Of a stretch of 64,000 nt of DNA, positions 43,798 to 51,802 are shown one piece after another. The stretch spans positions 82,696 to 146,695 of the forward strand of contig NZ_BMVF01000018.1 of NCBI RefSeq assembly GCF_014650575.1, written 5' to 3'. The translations under genes and the position numbers were made by a program. How positions within the stretch are numbered: position 1 is the first letter of the stretch; every line of letters starts with the position of its first letter. The notes beneath the pieces were generated by a model. It had not been told where the DNA came from. It made no database searches and was given only the letters and a program-made list of their open reading frames with translations. The DNA is from Streptomyces naganishii JCM 4654. Lineage in GTDB: Bacteria > Actinomycetota > Actinomycetes > Streptomycetales > Streptomycetaceae.

Positions 43798-44463
43798 ATG
43801 TTCGGCGTCATCGACCTGCCCACGTACCTGGCGGGACTCGTCCTCATCATCCTGCTCCCCGGCCCCAACTCGCTGTACGTGCTGTCCGTGGCGGCCCGGC
43901 GCGGAGTGCGGGCCGGGTACACGGCCGCGGCCGGCGTCTGGTGCGGCGACGCCGTGCTCATGACGCTGTCGGCGGCCGGGGTCGCCTCGCTGCTCAAGAC
44001 GAACCCCGTGCTGTTCGGGATCGTGAAGTACGCCGGCGCCGGCTATCTGAGCTGGCTCGCGATCGGCATGCTCCGGGCCGCCTGGGGGATGTGGCGCGCA
44101 CGCCGGGAGGAGGTCCTGGAGTCCCTGGAGGCGGGCCCCGCCGCCACGCGCGGCGGCGGCGACGAGCGGCCGTACCGCCGGGCCCTGGTCATCAGCCTCG
44201 TCAACCCCAAGGCGATCCTCTTCGTCATCGCCTTCTTCGTGCAGTTCGTCGACCCCGGCTACGCCTACCCGGCGCTCTCCTTCGTGGTCCTCGGCGGCCT
44301 CCTCCAGCTGGCCAGCTTCCTGTACCTCAGCGCGCTGATATTCGGTGGCACCAGGCTGGCCGCCGCCTTCCGGCGCCGCAGGCGCCTGTCGGCGTGGGCG
44401 ACCTCCGCCGTGGGGGCGCTGTTCCTCGGCTTCGCGGTGAAGCTGTCACTGGCGAGCGCGTGA
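43798..44463 (+). CDS. LysE/RhtB-family amino-acid exporter (LeuE-like)
   Basis: 221 residues from ATG 43798. Six hydrophobic segments with the family start LAGLVLIILLPGPNSLYVLSVAARRGVRAGY and the second-half NPKAILFVIAFFVQFVDP. Exports amino acids. No typical ribosome site stands before the ATG; a hairpin occupies that position, so a leaderless mRNA is possible. The last 18 bp overlap the convergent acyltransferase gene. Confidence 0.9.
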   Translation: MFGVIDLPTYLAGLVLIILLPGPNSLYVLSVAARRGVRAGYTAAAGVWCGDAVLMTLSAAGVASLLKTNPVLFGIVKYAGAGYLSWLAIGMLRAAWGMWRARREEVLESLEAGPAATRGGGDERPYRRALVISLVNPKAILFVIAFFVQFVDPGYAYPALSFVVLGGLLQLASFLYLSALIFGGTRLAAAFRRRRRLSAWATSAVGALFLGFAVKLSLASA

Positions 44464-45663
44464 CCGGTTGAGCGCCGTGCGCAGCCTCGGGGTCAGCCAC
44501 TCCTCCACGTACCGGTTCATCAGCCACGCCAGGGTCAGCATCGCCAGCACCGTCAGCAGGAAGGTCCCGTAGGACGGGACGCCGAGGCGCCGGTGCAGCG
44601 TCTCGATGACGACCCAGCCCAGATGCTCGTGGACCAGGTAGAAGGGGTACGTCAGCGCGCCCGCGACGGTCAGCCAGCGCCAGTCCGCCCGGTGCAGCAG
44701 GCCGAGCGCGATCACGGCGACGGCGACGAAGCCGAGCGTCACGACGAGGATGATGCCGGTGGCGCTGCGGTAGGAGAATCCGGGCGCGTGGGGGGCGTGC
44801 CACAGCCGCTGGACGGCGTAGTGCTGGCCGATCAGCCAGCTCACCGCCACGATGCCCCAGGCGTACGCGTCGCGCCGGTCGCGGTGGACGAGGTAGAGGC
44901 CGATGCCGCCGACGAAGTACGGCGTGTACTCGGGCATCAGCACGATGTCCAGCAGCGGCATCTTCGCGCCCTGCGCGATCGCCGAGGCCAGCGTCCAGCC
45001 GGCGCAGAACAGGATCACGCGCCGCCGGTTCGCGCCGGGCAGCACGATGCACAGGGCGAACAGCGCGTAGAAGCGGATCTCGCACCACAGGGTCCAGCAC
45101 ACGCCCAGCACCCGGTCGGCGCCGAGCGGCTGCTGGAGCATCGTCAGGTTCACCAGCGCGTCGGACGGCGAGACGGTCTTGTACGCGACCACGGGCAGCG
45201 CGAAGACCGCCGTGACGAGGACGACCGCCACCCAGTAGGCGGGCAGCAGCCGGGAGGCGCGGGAGGCGAAGAAGGACCTGAGCGGCCGGCCCCAGCCGCT
45301 CATGCAGATGACGAAGCCGCTGATCACGAAGAAGATCTGCACGCCCAGGCAGCCGTAGGCGAAGTAGGAGTGCAGGGCCGGGAACTGGTGGCGCGGCGAG
45401 CTGCCCCAGGCCCGGGTCACCTCGCCGTCCCGGCCGCCGTAGTGGTAGGCCGCCACCATCAGCGCGGCCACAAGCCGCAGCCCGTCCAGGGCACGCAGCC
45501 GCGAGTGGCGGGGCCGCGCGGCCGGGGGCGGGGCGGATGGCTGCGCCGGTGGTCCGGCGGGGGCGGGGATCGTCGGCGGCCGTACGGCCGCCGCGGTGGC
45601 GGCCTCCGGGGCGGCGCCGAAGTCCCCGGCGGTCGCGGGGGCGTCCGTGGGCGTCCGGGTCAC
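44446..45663 (-). CDS. Membrane O-acyltransferase (acyltransferase 3 family)
   Basis: 405 residues from GTG 45663. Pro/Ala-rich cytoplasmic start of about 55 residues, then about ten membrane helices with family signatures: LRALDGLRLVAALMVAAYHYGG (catalytic His candidate), GVQIFFVISGFVICMSGWGRPLRSFFASRASRLLPAYW, YPFYLVHEHLGW near the C-terminus. OafA-type enzymes acylate cell-surface glycans. It ends the left arm of the glycan locus, 46 bp after the polysialyltransferase-like gene, suggesting it decorates that polymer. Confidence 0.88.
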   Translation of the reverse strand: MTRTPTDAPATAGDFGAAPEAATAAAVRPPTIPAPAGPPAQPSAPPPAARPRHSRLRALDGLRLVAALMVAAYHYGGRDGEVTRAWGSSPRHQFPALHSYFAYGCLGVQIFFVISGFVICMSGWGRPLRSFFASRASRLLPAYWVAVVLVTAVFALPVVAYKTVSPSDALVNLTMLQQPLGADRVLGVCWTLWCEIRFYALFALCIVLPGANRRRVILFCAGWTLASAIAQGAKMPLLDIVLMPEYTPYFVGGIGLYLVHRDRRDAYAWGIVAVSWLIGQHYAVQRLWHAPHAPGFSYRSATGIILVVTLGFVAVAVIALGLLHRADWRWLTVAGALTYPFYLVHEHLGWVVIETLHRRLGVPSYGTFLLTVLAMLTLAWLMNRYVEEWLTPRLRTALNRSRARQ

Positions 45664-45709
45664 GGGCTTCCTCTCGTCGTCTGCGGTGTCCGGGCCTCGA
45701 ACGCCCGCG

Positions 45710-47071
45710 TCAGCGGCCCGCCGTGCGGCCCAGCGCGCGTGCCCGGCGGGCCACCCGCCGAACCGTCGCGTTGCGCGGGATGAAGGCCAGCTGGGCGGGG
45801 ACCCCGCCGGGCAGGGCCAGGGAGGTCAGGCGGCGGCGCTTGAAGTAGCGCCGGGTGCCGGCGCCGGGGTGCGCGGCGAGATACCGCTCGGCGTCCGGGC
45901 GCAGGCCCGGGTAGATCTTCGGCTGCATGGCGAACGCGGCGGCGCGCACCAGTTCGTTCAGCGCGGACACCTCCATGCCCCGTCGCCGCTCCTCGACGGC
46001 GGCGCGGTCGGCGAGGTCCGGCAGCAGGGCGTCCACGATCGTGACGGGCACCCGGTTGCTGTTCTCGTACGGGGTCAGGCACTCCAGCAGGGTGCCGGTC
46101 CCGGTGCGGGCGACGGGCAGCCCGTAGAGCGCGGAGGCGGTGAGCAGCGCGGTGGAGAAGCAGCCGACGACCAGTGCGGGCCGTATCCGCTGGTAGAGCA
46201 CCTCGGCGAGCACGGGTGTGGTGAGGACCGTGAGCTCGGCGCCCAGTCGCCCGGCCTCCTGCTCCAGCGCCCGCGACCAGCGGGCGGGGGCGGAGGGGTG
46301 CGGTTTGAACACCACGCGGGTGTGGCCCAGTTCGACCACGCCCCGCAACATCCGCACGTGCAGCGCCTCTTCCTCCTCGGCGCTGAGGATGTCGAGCGCG
46401 GAGAGGTACTGCCCGAGCAGCAGCGCCGGACCGCCCTCGCCCACCGTCGGCTCGCCGTCCCCGGCCACCGCCAGATCCTCGCCGGCGTCCGCGAGTTCGG
46501 CGAGCACCTTCAGGAAGGCGTCCGTCGGCACGATCTCCGGCGCGACCCCGAACTCGGTCAGCAGCACCGGGGTGAGGCCCGGCACGAGGTCGAGGTGGAG
46601 CAGGCGGTCGATGCGCGTGCCGACCAGTGGGTCGATCTTGTTGCGGGTGGGCCCGTAGCTCATCAGCCCGTCGGCGTAGACGGTGACGGGCGCGCCGGTG
46701 AAGATCTGGCAGACCGCGAGCGCCGGGTTGACCTGGATCGACTCCACGGCGAGCGTCACGTCGTCCTCGCCCAGGTTCCACAGCAGCCGCAGATGCCGCT
46801 CCCACAGGGGCGTGTCGTCCGGGCGGGGCGCCCAGCCGCCGGGGTGGAAGGGGGAGATCGTCTCGTTCCACGACAGCACGTCGTCGAACCGGTCCCGCAG
46901 CCGCTCGAAGCCCGGCATCGCGTCCAGGGCCGGCGTGGTCTCCGGCGTGGCCGCGTTGTTGCAGACCAGCAGGATCCGGCGGTCGGCCGGGGCGAAGCAG
47001 TCGGAGTCGAGGGCGGCGGCGAGCGTGGCCGTGCCGTACAGGGTCGAGGCGAGGAAGATCTGCGTGGTCAC
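45710..47071 (-). CDS. Polysialyltransferase-like glycosyltransferase
   Basis: 453 residues from GTG 47071, overlapping the stop of the GT2 gene by GTGA. Soluble or peripheral; pattern TQIFLASTLYGTATLAAALDSD at the start, VTVYADGLMSYGPTRNKI, VVFKPHPSAPARW (HP motif) and VVGCFSTALLTASALYG (SS/T motif), which together resemble bacterial alpha-2,8-polysialyltransferases and capsule polymerases that use CMP-sugars. C-terminus is Arg-rich (membrane or polymer contact). Neighbouring CMP-sialate genes support a CMP-nonulosonate donor. Confidence 0.75.
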   Translation of the reverse strand: MTTQIFLASTLYGTATLAAALDSDCFAPADRRILLVCNNAATPETTPALDAMPGFERLRDRFDDVLSWNETISPFHPGGWAPRPDDTPLWERHLRLLWNLGEDDVTLAVESIQVNPALAVCQIFTGAPVTVYADGLMSYGPTRNKIDPLVGTRIDRLLHLDLVPGLTPVLLTEFGVAPEIVPTDAFLKVLAELADAGEDLAVAGDGEPTVGEGGPALLLGQYLSALDILSAEEEEALHVRMLRGVVELGHTRVVFKPHPSAPARWSRALEQEAGRLGAELTVLTTPVLAEVLYQRIRPALVVGCFSTALLTASALYGLPVARTGTGTLLECLTPYENSNRVPVTIVDALLPDLADRAAVEERRRGMEVSALNELVRAAAFAMQPKIYPGLRPDAERYLAAHPGAGTRRYFKRRRLTSLALPGGVPAQLAFIPRNATVRRVARRARALGRTAGR

Positions 47072-48045
47072 GCGGCGGCTCCGGTCGGGGCGGGGCGGCG
47101 GCGCAGCCGGCGCAGCCGGGTGGCGCGCTGGACGTCCATGGAGTCCAGCGCCTCGTCGAGGACGTCCTGCGGCATGCGCCGCAGCGCGGCCGCGCCGAGC
47201 GACTTCAGCCTCCGCGCCACGGCGGGCTCGAACCTGTCCATGGAGCCCAGGTGGTGGGAGATGATCGCGCAGTACGTCCGCACCGCCTTGGGCAGCAGCC
47301 GGTCCGCCTCCCGGTCCCTGGCCGTCTCCTCGACGACCTGGTCGAAGGCGCGGATGAAGTCGAGTTGGCGCACGTCCCCGATCTGCGTGAGCGAGGTGGC
47401 GACCCCGCGCCGGTAGTGCACGCCGAGCAGGCTCACCGCGGCGAAGGACTCCGCCTCGCGGTGCAGGCGCCAGATCCACGGCCGGTCCTCGGCCGTGCGC
47501 AGCCCGTCGGTGAAGTGCAGCAGCCCCCGGTCGACCAGCCGGCGGTGGTAGACGCCCGCCCAGGCGTAGGGGTAGTCCACGGAGGTGGAGCGGTCGGCGG
47601 GCAGTATCGCCTGCCGGGGGTCCAGCACCACGCCCCGCCGGCCGTGCGGCACCCGCTGGATGGTGCGCGCCCGCCCGGTGCACTGCACGTGGTCGGTGCG
47701 CACGAAGTCGCAGCCCAGCTCCTCGATGGCGGCGAGCAGGCGCGGGTAGTAGCCGGGGGCGAGCCAGTCGTCGCCGTCGAGGAACGTCAGGTACTCGCCG
47801 CGCGCCGCGTCGATCCCGGTGTTGCGCGCGGTCGCCAGCCCTCCGTTCCGCTCGTGTCTGATCCGGACCACACCCTCGAGTTCGCGCTCTGCGCGCGCGA
47901 GAATATCCGGGGTCCCGTCGCGCGAACAGTCGTCGACGAGAATGAATTCGAAGTCCTCACGCGCATTCGCACGCAGACTCCGCAGGGTGTCCGGCGCGTA
48001 TTGCTGCACGTTGTAGAACGGCACGATGACGGAGAGCTTGACCAC
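47068..48045 (-). CDS. Glycosyltransferase family 2
   Basis: 325 residues from GTG 48045. GT-A fold: LSVIVPFYNVQQYAPDTLRSL, VDDCSRDGTPD, GLATARNTGIDAARGEYLTFLDGDDW with the DxD metal site, then an acceptor region with TAEDRPWIWRLH. Basic C-terminal tail. First gene of the left arm of the glycan locus, divergent from the right arm across a 199-bp AT-richer spacer. Donor and acceptor not readable. Confidence 0.9.
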   Translation of the reverse strand: MVKLSVIVPFYNVQQYAPDTLRSLRANAREDFEFILVDDCSRDGTPDILARAERELEGVVRIRHERNGGLATARNTGIDAARGEYLTFLDGDDWLAPGYYPRLLAAIEELGCDFVRTDHVQCTGRARTIQRVPHGRRGVVLDPRQAILPADRSTSVDYPYAWAGVYHRRLVDRGLLHFTDGLRTAEDRPWIWRLHREAESFAAVSLLGVHYRRGVATSLTQIGDVRQLDFIRAFDQVVEETARDREADRLLPKAVRTYCAIISHHLGSMDRFEPAVARRLKSLGAAALRRMPQDVLDEALDSMDVQRATRLRRLRRRPAPTGAAA

Positions 48046-48194
48046 GCAGGTGACGTTAGGGGGCGGGCCCCGCCTGCGTCTTTACTCGCAGTTTGAGCTT
48101 GGGTGAACGACGCGTGGCGATGCCGTGAACCACCTTTGTTTTCGCGGCCATCGGGGCCTGATTCGCCGTTCGGCGGGGTGCTGTTAACCGTCTG

Positions 48195-48223
48195 TTGCAT
48201 TCCGGTTGGGCGGAACCTAGAAA
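48195..48223 (+). promoter_or_regulatory. Sigma-70-type promoter of the right glycan arm
   Basis: TTGCAT (48195-48200), 17-bp spacer, TAGAAA (48218-48223), ending 21 bp before the GTG start of the first gene. The short distance suggests a very short leader. The surrounding spacer 48046-48244 is richer in A+T than the coding DNA. Confidence 0.6.
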
Positions 48224-48244
48224 TGCCTTCCTACGGTCTTCGGT

Positions 48245-49573
48245 GTGCCAGTAAGTGCGAAGAAGACCCGGCGAGTGGTCGTGCTCGCGGATTCCGATAC
48301 CCGGTGGAAATGGGGCGCGCTCACCGCGCGACGCCTTTTCCCGGAGAATACGGACATCCGCCTGGACGGCCGTCTCCTGCGGGGCCGCGCCACCCCCACC
48401 GCCCGCCAGCTGACCGAGGTCGGCGTCCCCGCGGACTCGCTCCGCGAGGTGACCGCCGCCGAGTTCCTGCGCGCCCTCGGCGGTGAGGGAACGGACGAGG
48501 AGCCGTACGACGTGGTCGTGCTCGCCCTCGTCGGAGGTGGCGTGCAGGCGATGCTGCACGGGCTCGCCCACGCCTGGCGGGACCGCGCCCGCCGCCCCGT
48601 GGTCGTCACCGGCTACGTCGGAGTGGTCTACGAGAAGCTCGCCGACGGTCTGCTGCTGCGCCACGGCGCCGACCTCGTGCTCGCCAACTCCCTCCAGGAC
48701 GCGGAGCGTTTCCGCGCCCTGTACGAGGGCGTGGGCGCCGACGCCTCGGCGGTGACCGAGGTGGCCCTGCCCTTCCTCGGCGGGGCCCCGTACGGGAAGA
48801 AGGACCCCCGCACGGTCGTCTTCGCCGCCCAGCCCTCCGTGCCGGCGACCCGGGCCGACCGCGCCTATCTGCTGGACCGGCTGATCGGGCACGCCCGCCG
48901 CCACCCCGGCCGCGAGGTGCTGCTCAAGCTGCGCTCCAGGCCCGGCGAGCACACCACCCACATCGAGGAAGTGCCGTACCAGAAGCTGGCCCAGCACAGG
49001 GAGCTGCCCGCCAACCTCCGCCTGGTGTACGGGAACATGGGCGAGGTCCTCGACCGCACCGACCTGCTGGTCACGGTCAGTTCGACGGCGGCCCTGGAGT
49101 CGCTGCACCGCCGCATCCCCACCGCAGTCCTCACCGACCTCGGGGTGCGCGAGGCCCTGGGCAACCACCACTTCGTGGGCTCCGGCTGCCTCGCCTCCTG
49201 GGACCAGCTCGACGCCGGGCACGAACCCGAGCCCGACGCGCGGTGGGTGGCCCGGCAGGGCGTCGCCGCCGCCGGGGGAGCGGCGTACGAGACCGCCTTC
49301 GACGAGGCGCGCCGCCGCGTCGGCGACCTGCTCGCCGCCGACGGACTCCCGCCGCTCCGGCCCTACTACACGCCCGTCACCGCGCCCGGCTACCTGCCCG
49401 GCGTCCTCGCCCGCCACCACCTCGCCCCGGACGGCGGCCCGCTGCCGGGCGCGCCCGCCGCCGACAAGGCGCCCGGACCCGTACGCCGGGCCGTGCGCCG
49501 AGCCGCCCTCGGCGCCTACCGCCACGGAGTGCAGCGCGTCGCGCCCGTGATCCGGCGGATGGGGGAGCTGTGA
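48245..49573 (+). CDS. Putative glycosyltransferase (DUF6716-like)
   Basis: 442 residues from GTG 48245. N-terminus RRVVVLADSDTRWKWGALTARRL is distinctive; later VVVLALVGGGVQAMLHGL, PVVVTGYVGVVYEKLADGLLLRHGADLVLANS, REVLLKLRSRPGEHTTH and LLVTVSSTAALESLHRRIPTAVLTDLG give a GT-B-like layout similar to CMP-sugar or capsule transferases. Known to me only as a putative glycosyltransferase family. First gene of the right arm, directly followed by CMP-sialate genes, so it probably uses or transfers the nonulosonic acid. Confidence 0.7.
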   Translation: MPVSAKKTRRVVVLADSDTRWKWGALTARRLFPENTDIRLDGRLLRGRATPTARQLTEVGVPADSLREVTAAEFLRALGGEGTDEEPYDVVVLALVGGGVQAMLHGLAHAWRDRARRPVVVTGYVGVVYEKLADGLLLRHGADLVLANSLQDAERFRALYEGVGADASAVTEVALPFLGGAPYGKKDPRTVVFAAQPSVPATRADRAYLLDRLIGHARRHPGREVLLKLRSRPGEHTTHIEEVPYQKLAQHRELPANLRLVYGNMGEVLDRTDLLVTVSSTAALESLHRRIPTAVLTDLGVREALGNHHFVGSGCLASWDQLDAGHEPEPDARWVARQGVAAAGGAAYETAFDEARRRVGDLLAADGLPPLRPYYTPVTAPGYLPGVLARHHLAPDGGPLPGAPAADKAPGPVRRAVRRAALGAYRHGVQRVAPVIRRMGEL

Positions 49574-49593
49574 CCCTTCAAGGAGAAGAACCC

Positions 49594-50838
49594 ATGCCCG
49601 ACACACCGGCCGGGGTCCGCCGCGTCCTCGCCGTCGTCCCCGCGCGGGGCGGCTCCAAGGGAGTGCCCGCCAAGAACCTCGCCCCCGTCGGCGGCGTACC
49701 GCTGGTCGCGCGGGCGGTGCGCGAGTGCCGCGCGGCCCGGCTGGTGACCGACGTCGTGGTGTCCACCGACGACCCGGCCATCGCCACCGCGGCCCGCGAG
49801 GCCGGCGCGGACGTCGTGCTGCGGCCCGCCGCCATCGCCGGGGACACCGCGACCTCCGAGGCCGCGGTCCTGCACGCGATGAACGCCCACGAGGCCCTGC
49901 ACGGCGCGGCGGTCGACGTGGTGCTCCTCGTGCAGTGCACCAGCCCGTTCCTGGTCCGTGAGGACGTCGACGCCGTGGCGTCCGCCGTGTCGGAGCGCCG
50001 CGCGGACACCGCCCTGACGGTCGCGCCCTTCCACGGATTCGTATGGCGCGAGACCGGTGAGGGCACCGGCCCGCGGTCCGGGGGCGGGGAGGGCGTCAAC
50101 CACGACAAGTCCTTCCGCCCGCGCCGCCAGGACCGCCCCCAGGACTTCCTGGAGACCGGCGCCGCCTACGCGATGGACGCGACCGGCTTCCGCGAGCACC
50201 GACACCGCTTCTTCGGCCGTACGGAACTGGTGCGCACCGACCCCGCGCGCGTCCTGGAGATCGACGACCCGCACGACCTGGCGCGCGCCCGGGCCCTGGC
50301 CCCCCTGTTCGACACCGGCCGCCCCGGCGCCCTGCCCACCGCCGCCGACATCGACGCGGTGGTCCTCGACTTCGACGGCACCCAGACCGACGACCGGGTG
50401 CTGATCGACGCCGACGGACGGGAGTTCGTCTCCGTGCACCGCGGGGACGGACTCGGCATCGCGGCCCTGCGCGACAGCGGCCTCGGACTGAAGATGCTGA
50501 TCCTGTCCACGGAACAGAACCCGGTCGTCGCCGCCCGCGCCCGGAAGCTCAGGCTCCCCGTGCTGCACGGCGTCGACCGCAAGGACCTCGCCCTCAAGCA
50601 GTGGTGCGAGGAACAGGGCATCGCGCCCGAGCGCGTGCTCTACGTCGGCAACGACGTCAACGACCTGCCCTGCCTGGCCCTCGTCGGCTGGCCCGTGGCG
50701 GTCGCGAGCGCCCACGACGTCGTACGCGGCGCCGCACGCGCGGTCACCACCCTCCCCGGCGGCGACGGCGCGATCCGGGAGATCGCCGGCTGGATCCTCG
50801 GACCCTCGCTCGACTCCCCCGACCCCCTCACCAAGTAA
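49594..50838 (+). CDS. Fused CMP-nonulosonate synthetase / HAD phosphatase
   Basis: 414 residues from ATG 49594 with AAGGAG 9 nt upstream. Residues 1-235: NeuA-type cytidylyltransferase (VVPARGGSKGVPAKNLAPVGG with the CTP loop at 17-28, VVSTDD, LVQCTSPFL, EIDDPHDL). Residues 250-405: KdsC/9-phosphatase-like HAD domain with motif I DFDGTQTDD (259-267), motif II around S305-T306, K330, and VGNDVNDLPC (351-360). Both active sites look complete. The fusion resembles vertebrate CMAS and suggests the pathway makes a 9-phosphate first (for instance Kdn-9-P), which this protein dephosphorylates and activates with CTP. Confidence 0.88.
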   Translation: MPDTPAGVRRVLAVVPARGGSKGVPAKNLAPVGGVPLVARAVRECRAARLVTDVVVSTDDPAIATAAREAGADVVLRPAAIAGDTATSEAAVLHAMNAHEALHGAAVDVVLLVQCTSPFLVREDVDAVASAVSERRADTALTVAPFHGFVWRETGEGTGPRSGGGEGVNHDKSFRPRRQDRPQDFLETGAAYAMDATGFREHRHRFFGRTELVRTDPARVLEIDDPHDLARARALAPLFDTGRPGALPTAADIDAVVLDFDGTQTDDRVLIDADGREFVSVHRGDGLGIAALRDSGLGLKMLILSTEQNPVVAARARKLRLPVLHGVDRKDLALKQWCEEQGIAPERVLYVGNDVNDLPCLALVGWPVAVASAHDVVRGAARAVTTLPGGDGAIREIAGWILGPSLDSPDPLTK

Positions 50839-50850
50839 GGACGCACCCTC

Positions 50851-51789
50851 ATGAGCACCAACTCCCGCATCCGCACCCTCGGTTCGCGCGAGGCCGGACC
50901 CGGCCGCCCCGTCTACATCACCGGCGAGATCGGCATCAACCACAACGGCGACCTCGAGAACGCCTTCAAGCTCATCGACGTGGCCGCCGAGGCCGGCTGC
51001 GACGCCGTCAAGTTCCAGAAGCGCACGCCCGAGATCTGCACGCCGCGCGACCAGTGGGACATCGAGCGGGACACCCCCTGGGGCCGGATGACCTACATCG
51101 ACTACCGGCACCGGGTCGAGTTCGGCGAGGACGAGTACCGCGCCATCGACGAGTACTGCCGCAAGCGGGGCATCGACTGGTTCGCCTCCCCGTGGGACAC
51201 CGAGGCCGTCGCCTTCCTGGAGAAGTTCGACGTGCCCGCCCACAAGGTGGCCTCCGCCTCCCTGACCGACGACGAGCTGCTGCGCGCCCTGCGCGGCACC
51301 GGCCGCACGGTCATCCTGTCCACCGGCATGTCCACCCCCAAGCAGATCCGCCACGCGGTGGAGGTCCTGGGCAGCGACAACATCCTGCTCTGCCACGCCA
51401 CTTCGACGTACCCGGCGAAGGCCGAGGAGCTCAACCTGCGCGTGATCAACACGCTGGAGAAGGAGTACCCGAACGTCCCGATCGGCTACTCCGGCCACGA
51501 GACCGGCCTGCAGACCACGCTGGCCGCGGTCGCCCTCGGCGCCGCCTTCGTCGAGCGCCACATCACCCTCGACCGCGCGATGTGGGGCTCCGACCAGGCC
51601 GCGTCCGTCGAGCCGCAGGGCCTGGCCCGCCTCGTCCGCGACATCCGCACCATCGAGGCCTCGCTGGGCGACGGCGTGAAGAAGGTCTACGACTCCGAGC
51701 TCGGCCCGATGAAGAAGCTGCGCCGCGTCACCGGTGTCGTCGCCGAGGCGGAGATCGCCGCGGCGGCGGGCGAGCCGGTCGCGGTCTGA
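50851..51789 (+). CDS. neuB: NeuB-type nonulosonic acid synthase lacking the SAF domain
   Basis: 312 residues. NeuB TIM barrel: VYITGEIGINHNGDLENAFKLI, AGCDAVKFQKRTPEICTPRDQ, WFASPWDTEAVAFLEKF, HKVASASLTDDELL, STGMSTPKQI, LLCHATSTYPAKAEELNL, IGYSGHETG, VERHITLDRAMWGSDQAASVEP. It condenses PEP with a mannose-type sugar. Typical NeuB is about 345 residues and ends with a SAF (antifreeze-like) domain that completes the partner's active site; here the chain ends soon after the barrel (LRRVTGVVAEAEIAAAAGEPVAV). Starts 12 nt after the cytidylyltransferase gene. Confidence 0.92.
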   Translation: MSTNSRIRTLGSREAGPGRPVYITGEIGINHNGDLENAFKLIDVAAEAGCDAVKFQKRTPEICTPRDQWDIERDTPWGRMTYIDYRHRVEFGEDEYRAIDEYCRKRGIDWFASPWDTEAVAFLEKFDVPAHKVASASLTDDELLRALRGTGRTVILSTGMSTPKQIRHAVEVLGSDNILLCHATSTYPAKAEELNLRVINTLEKEYPNVPIGYSGHETGLQTTLAAVALGAAFVERHITLDRAMWGSDQAASVEPQGLARLVRDIRTIEASLGDGVKKVYDSELGPMKKLRRVTGVVAEAEIAAAAGEPVAV

Positions 51790-51802
51790 GCCCGAGCCCC
51801 CG

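Noticed and set aside
48056..48151. A 31-codon minus-strand frame beginning MAAKTKVVHGIATRRSP in the divergent spacer
   Set aside because: No ribosome site, and it occupies the leader of the GT2 gene; most likely chance.
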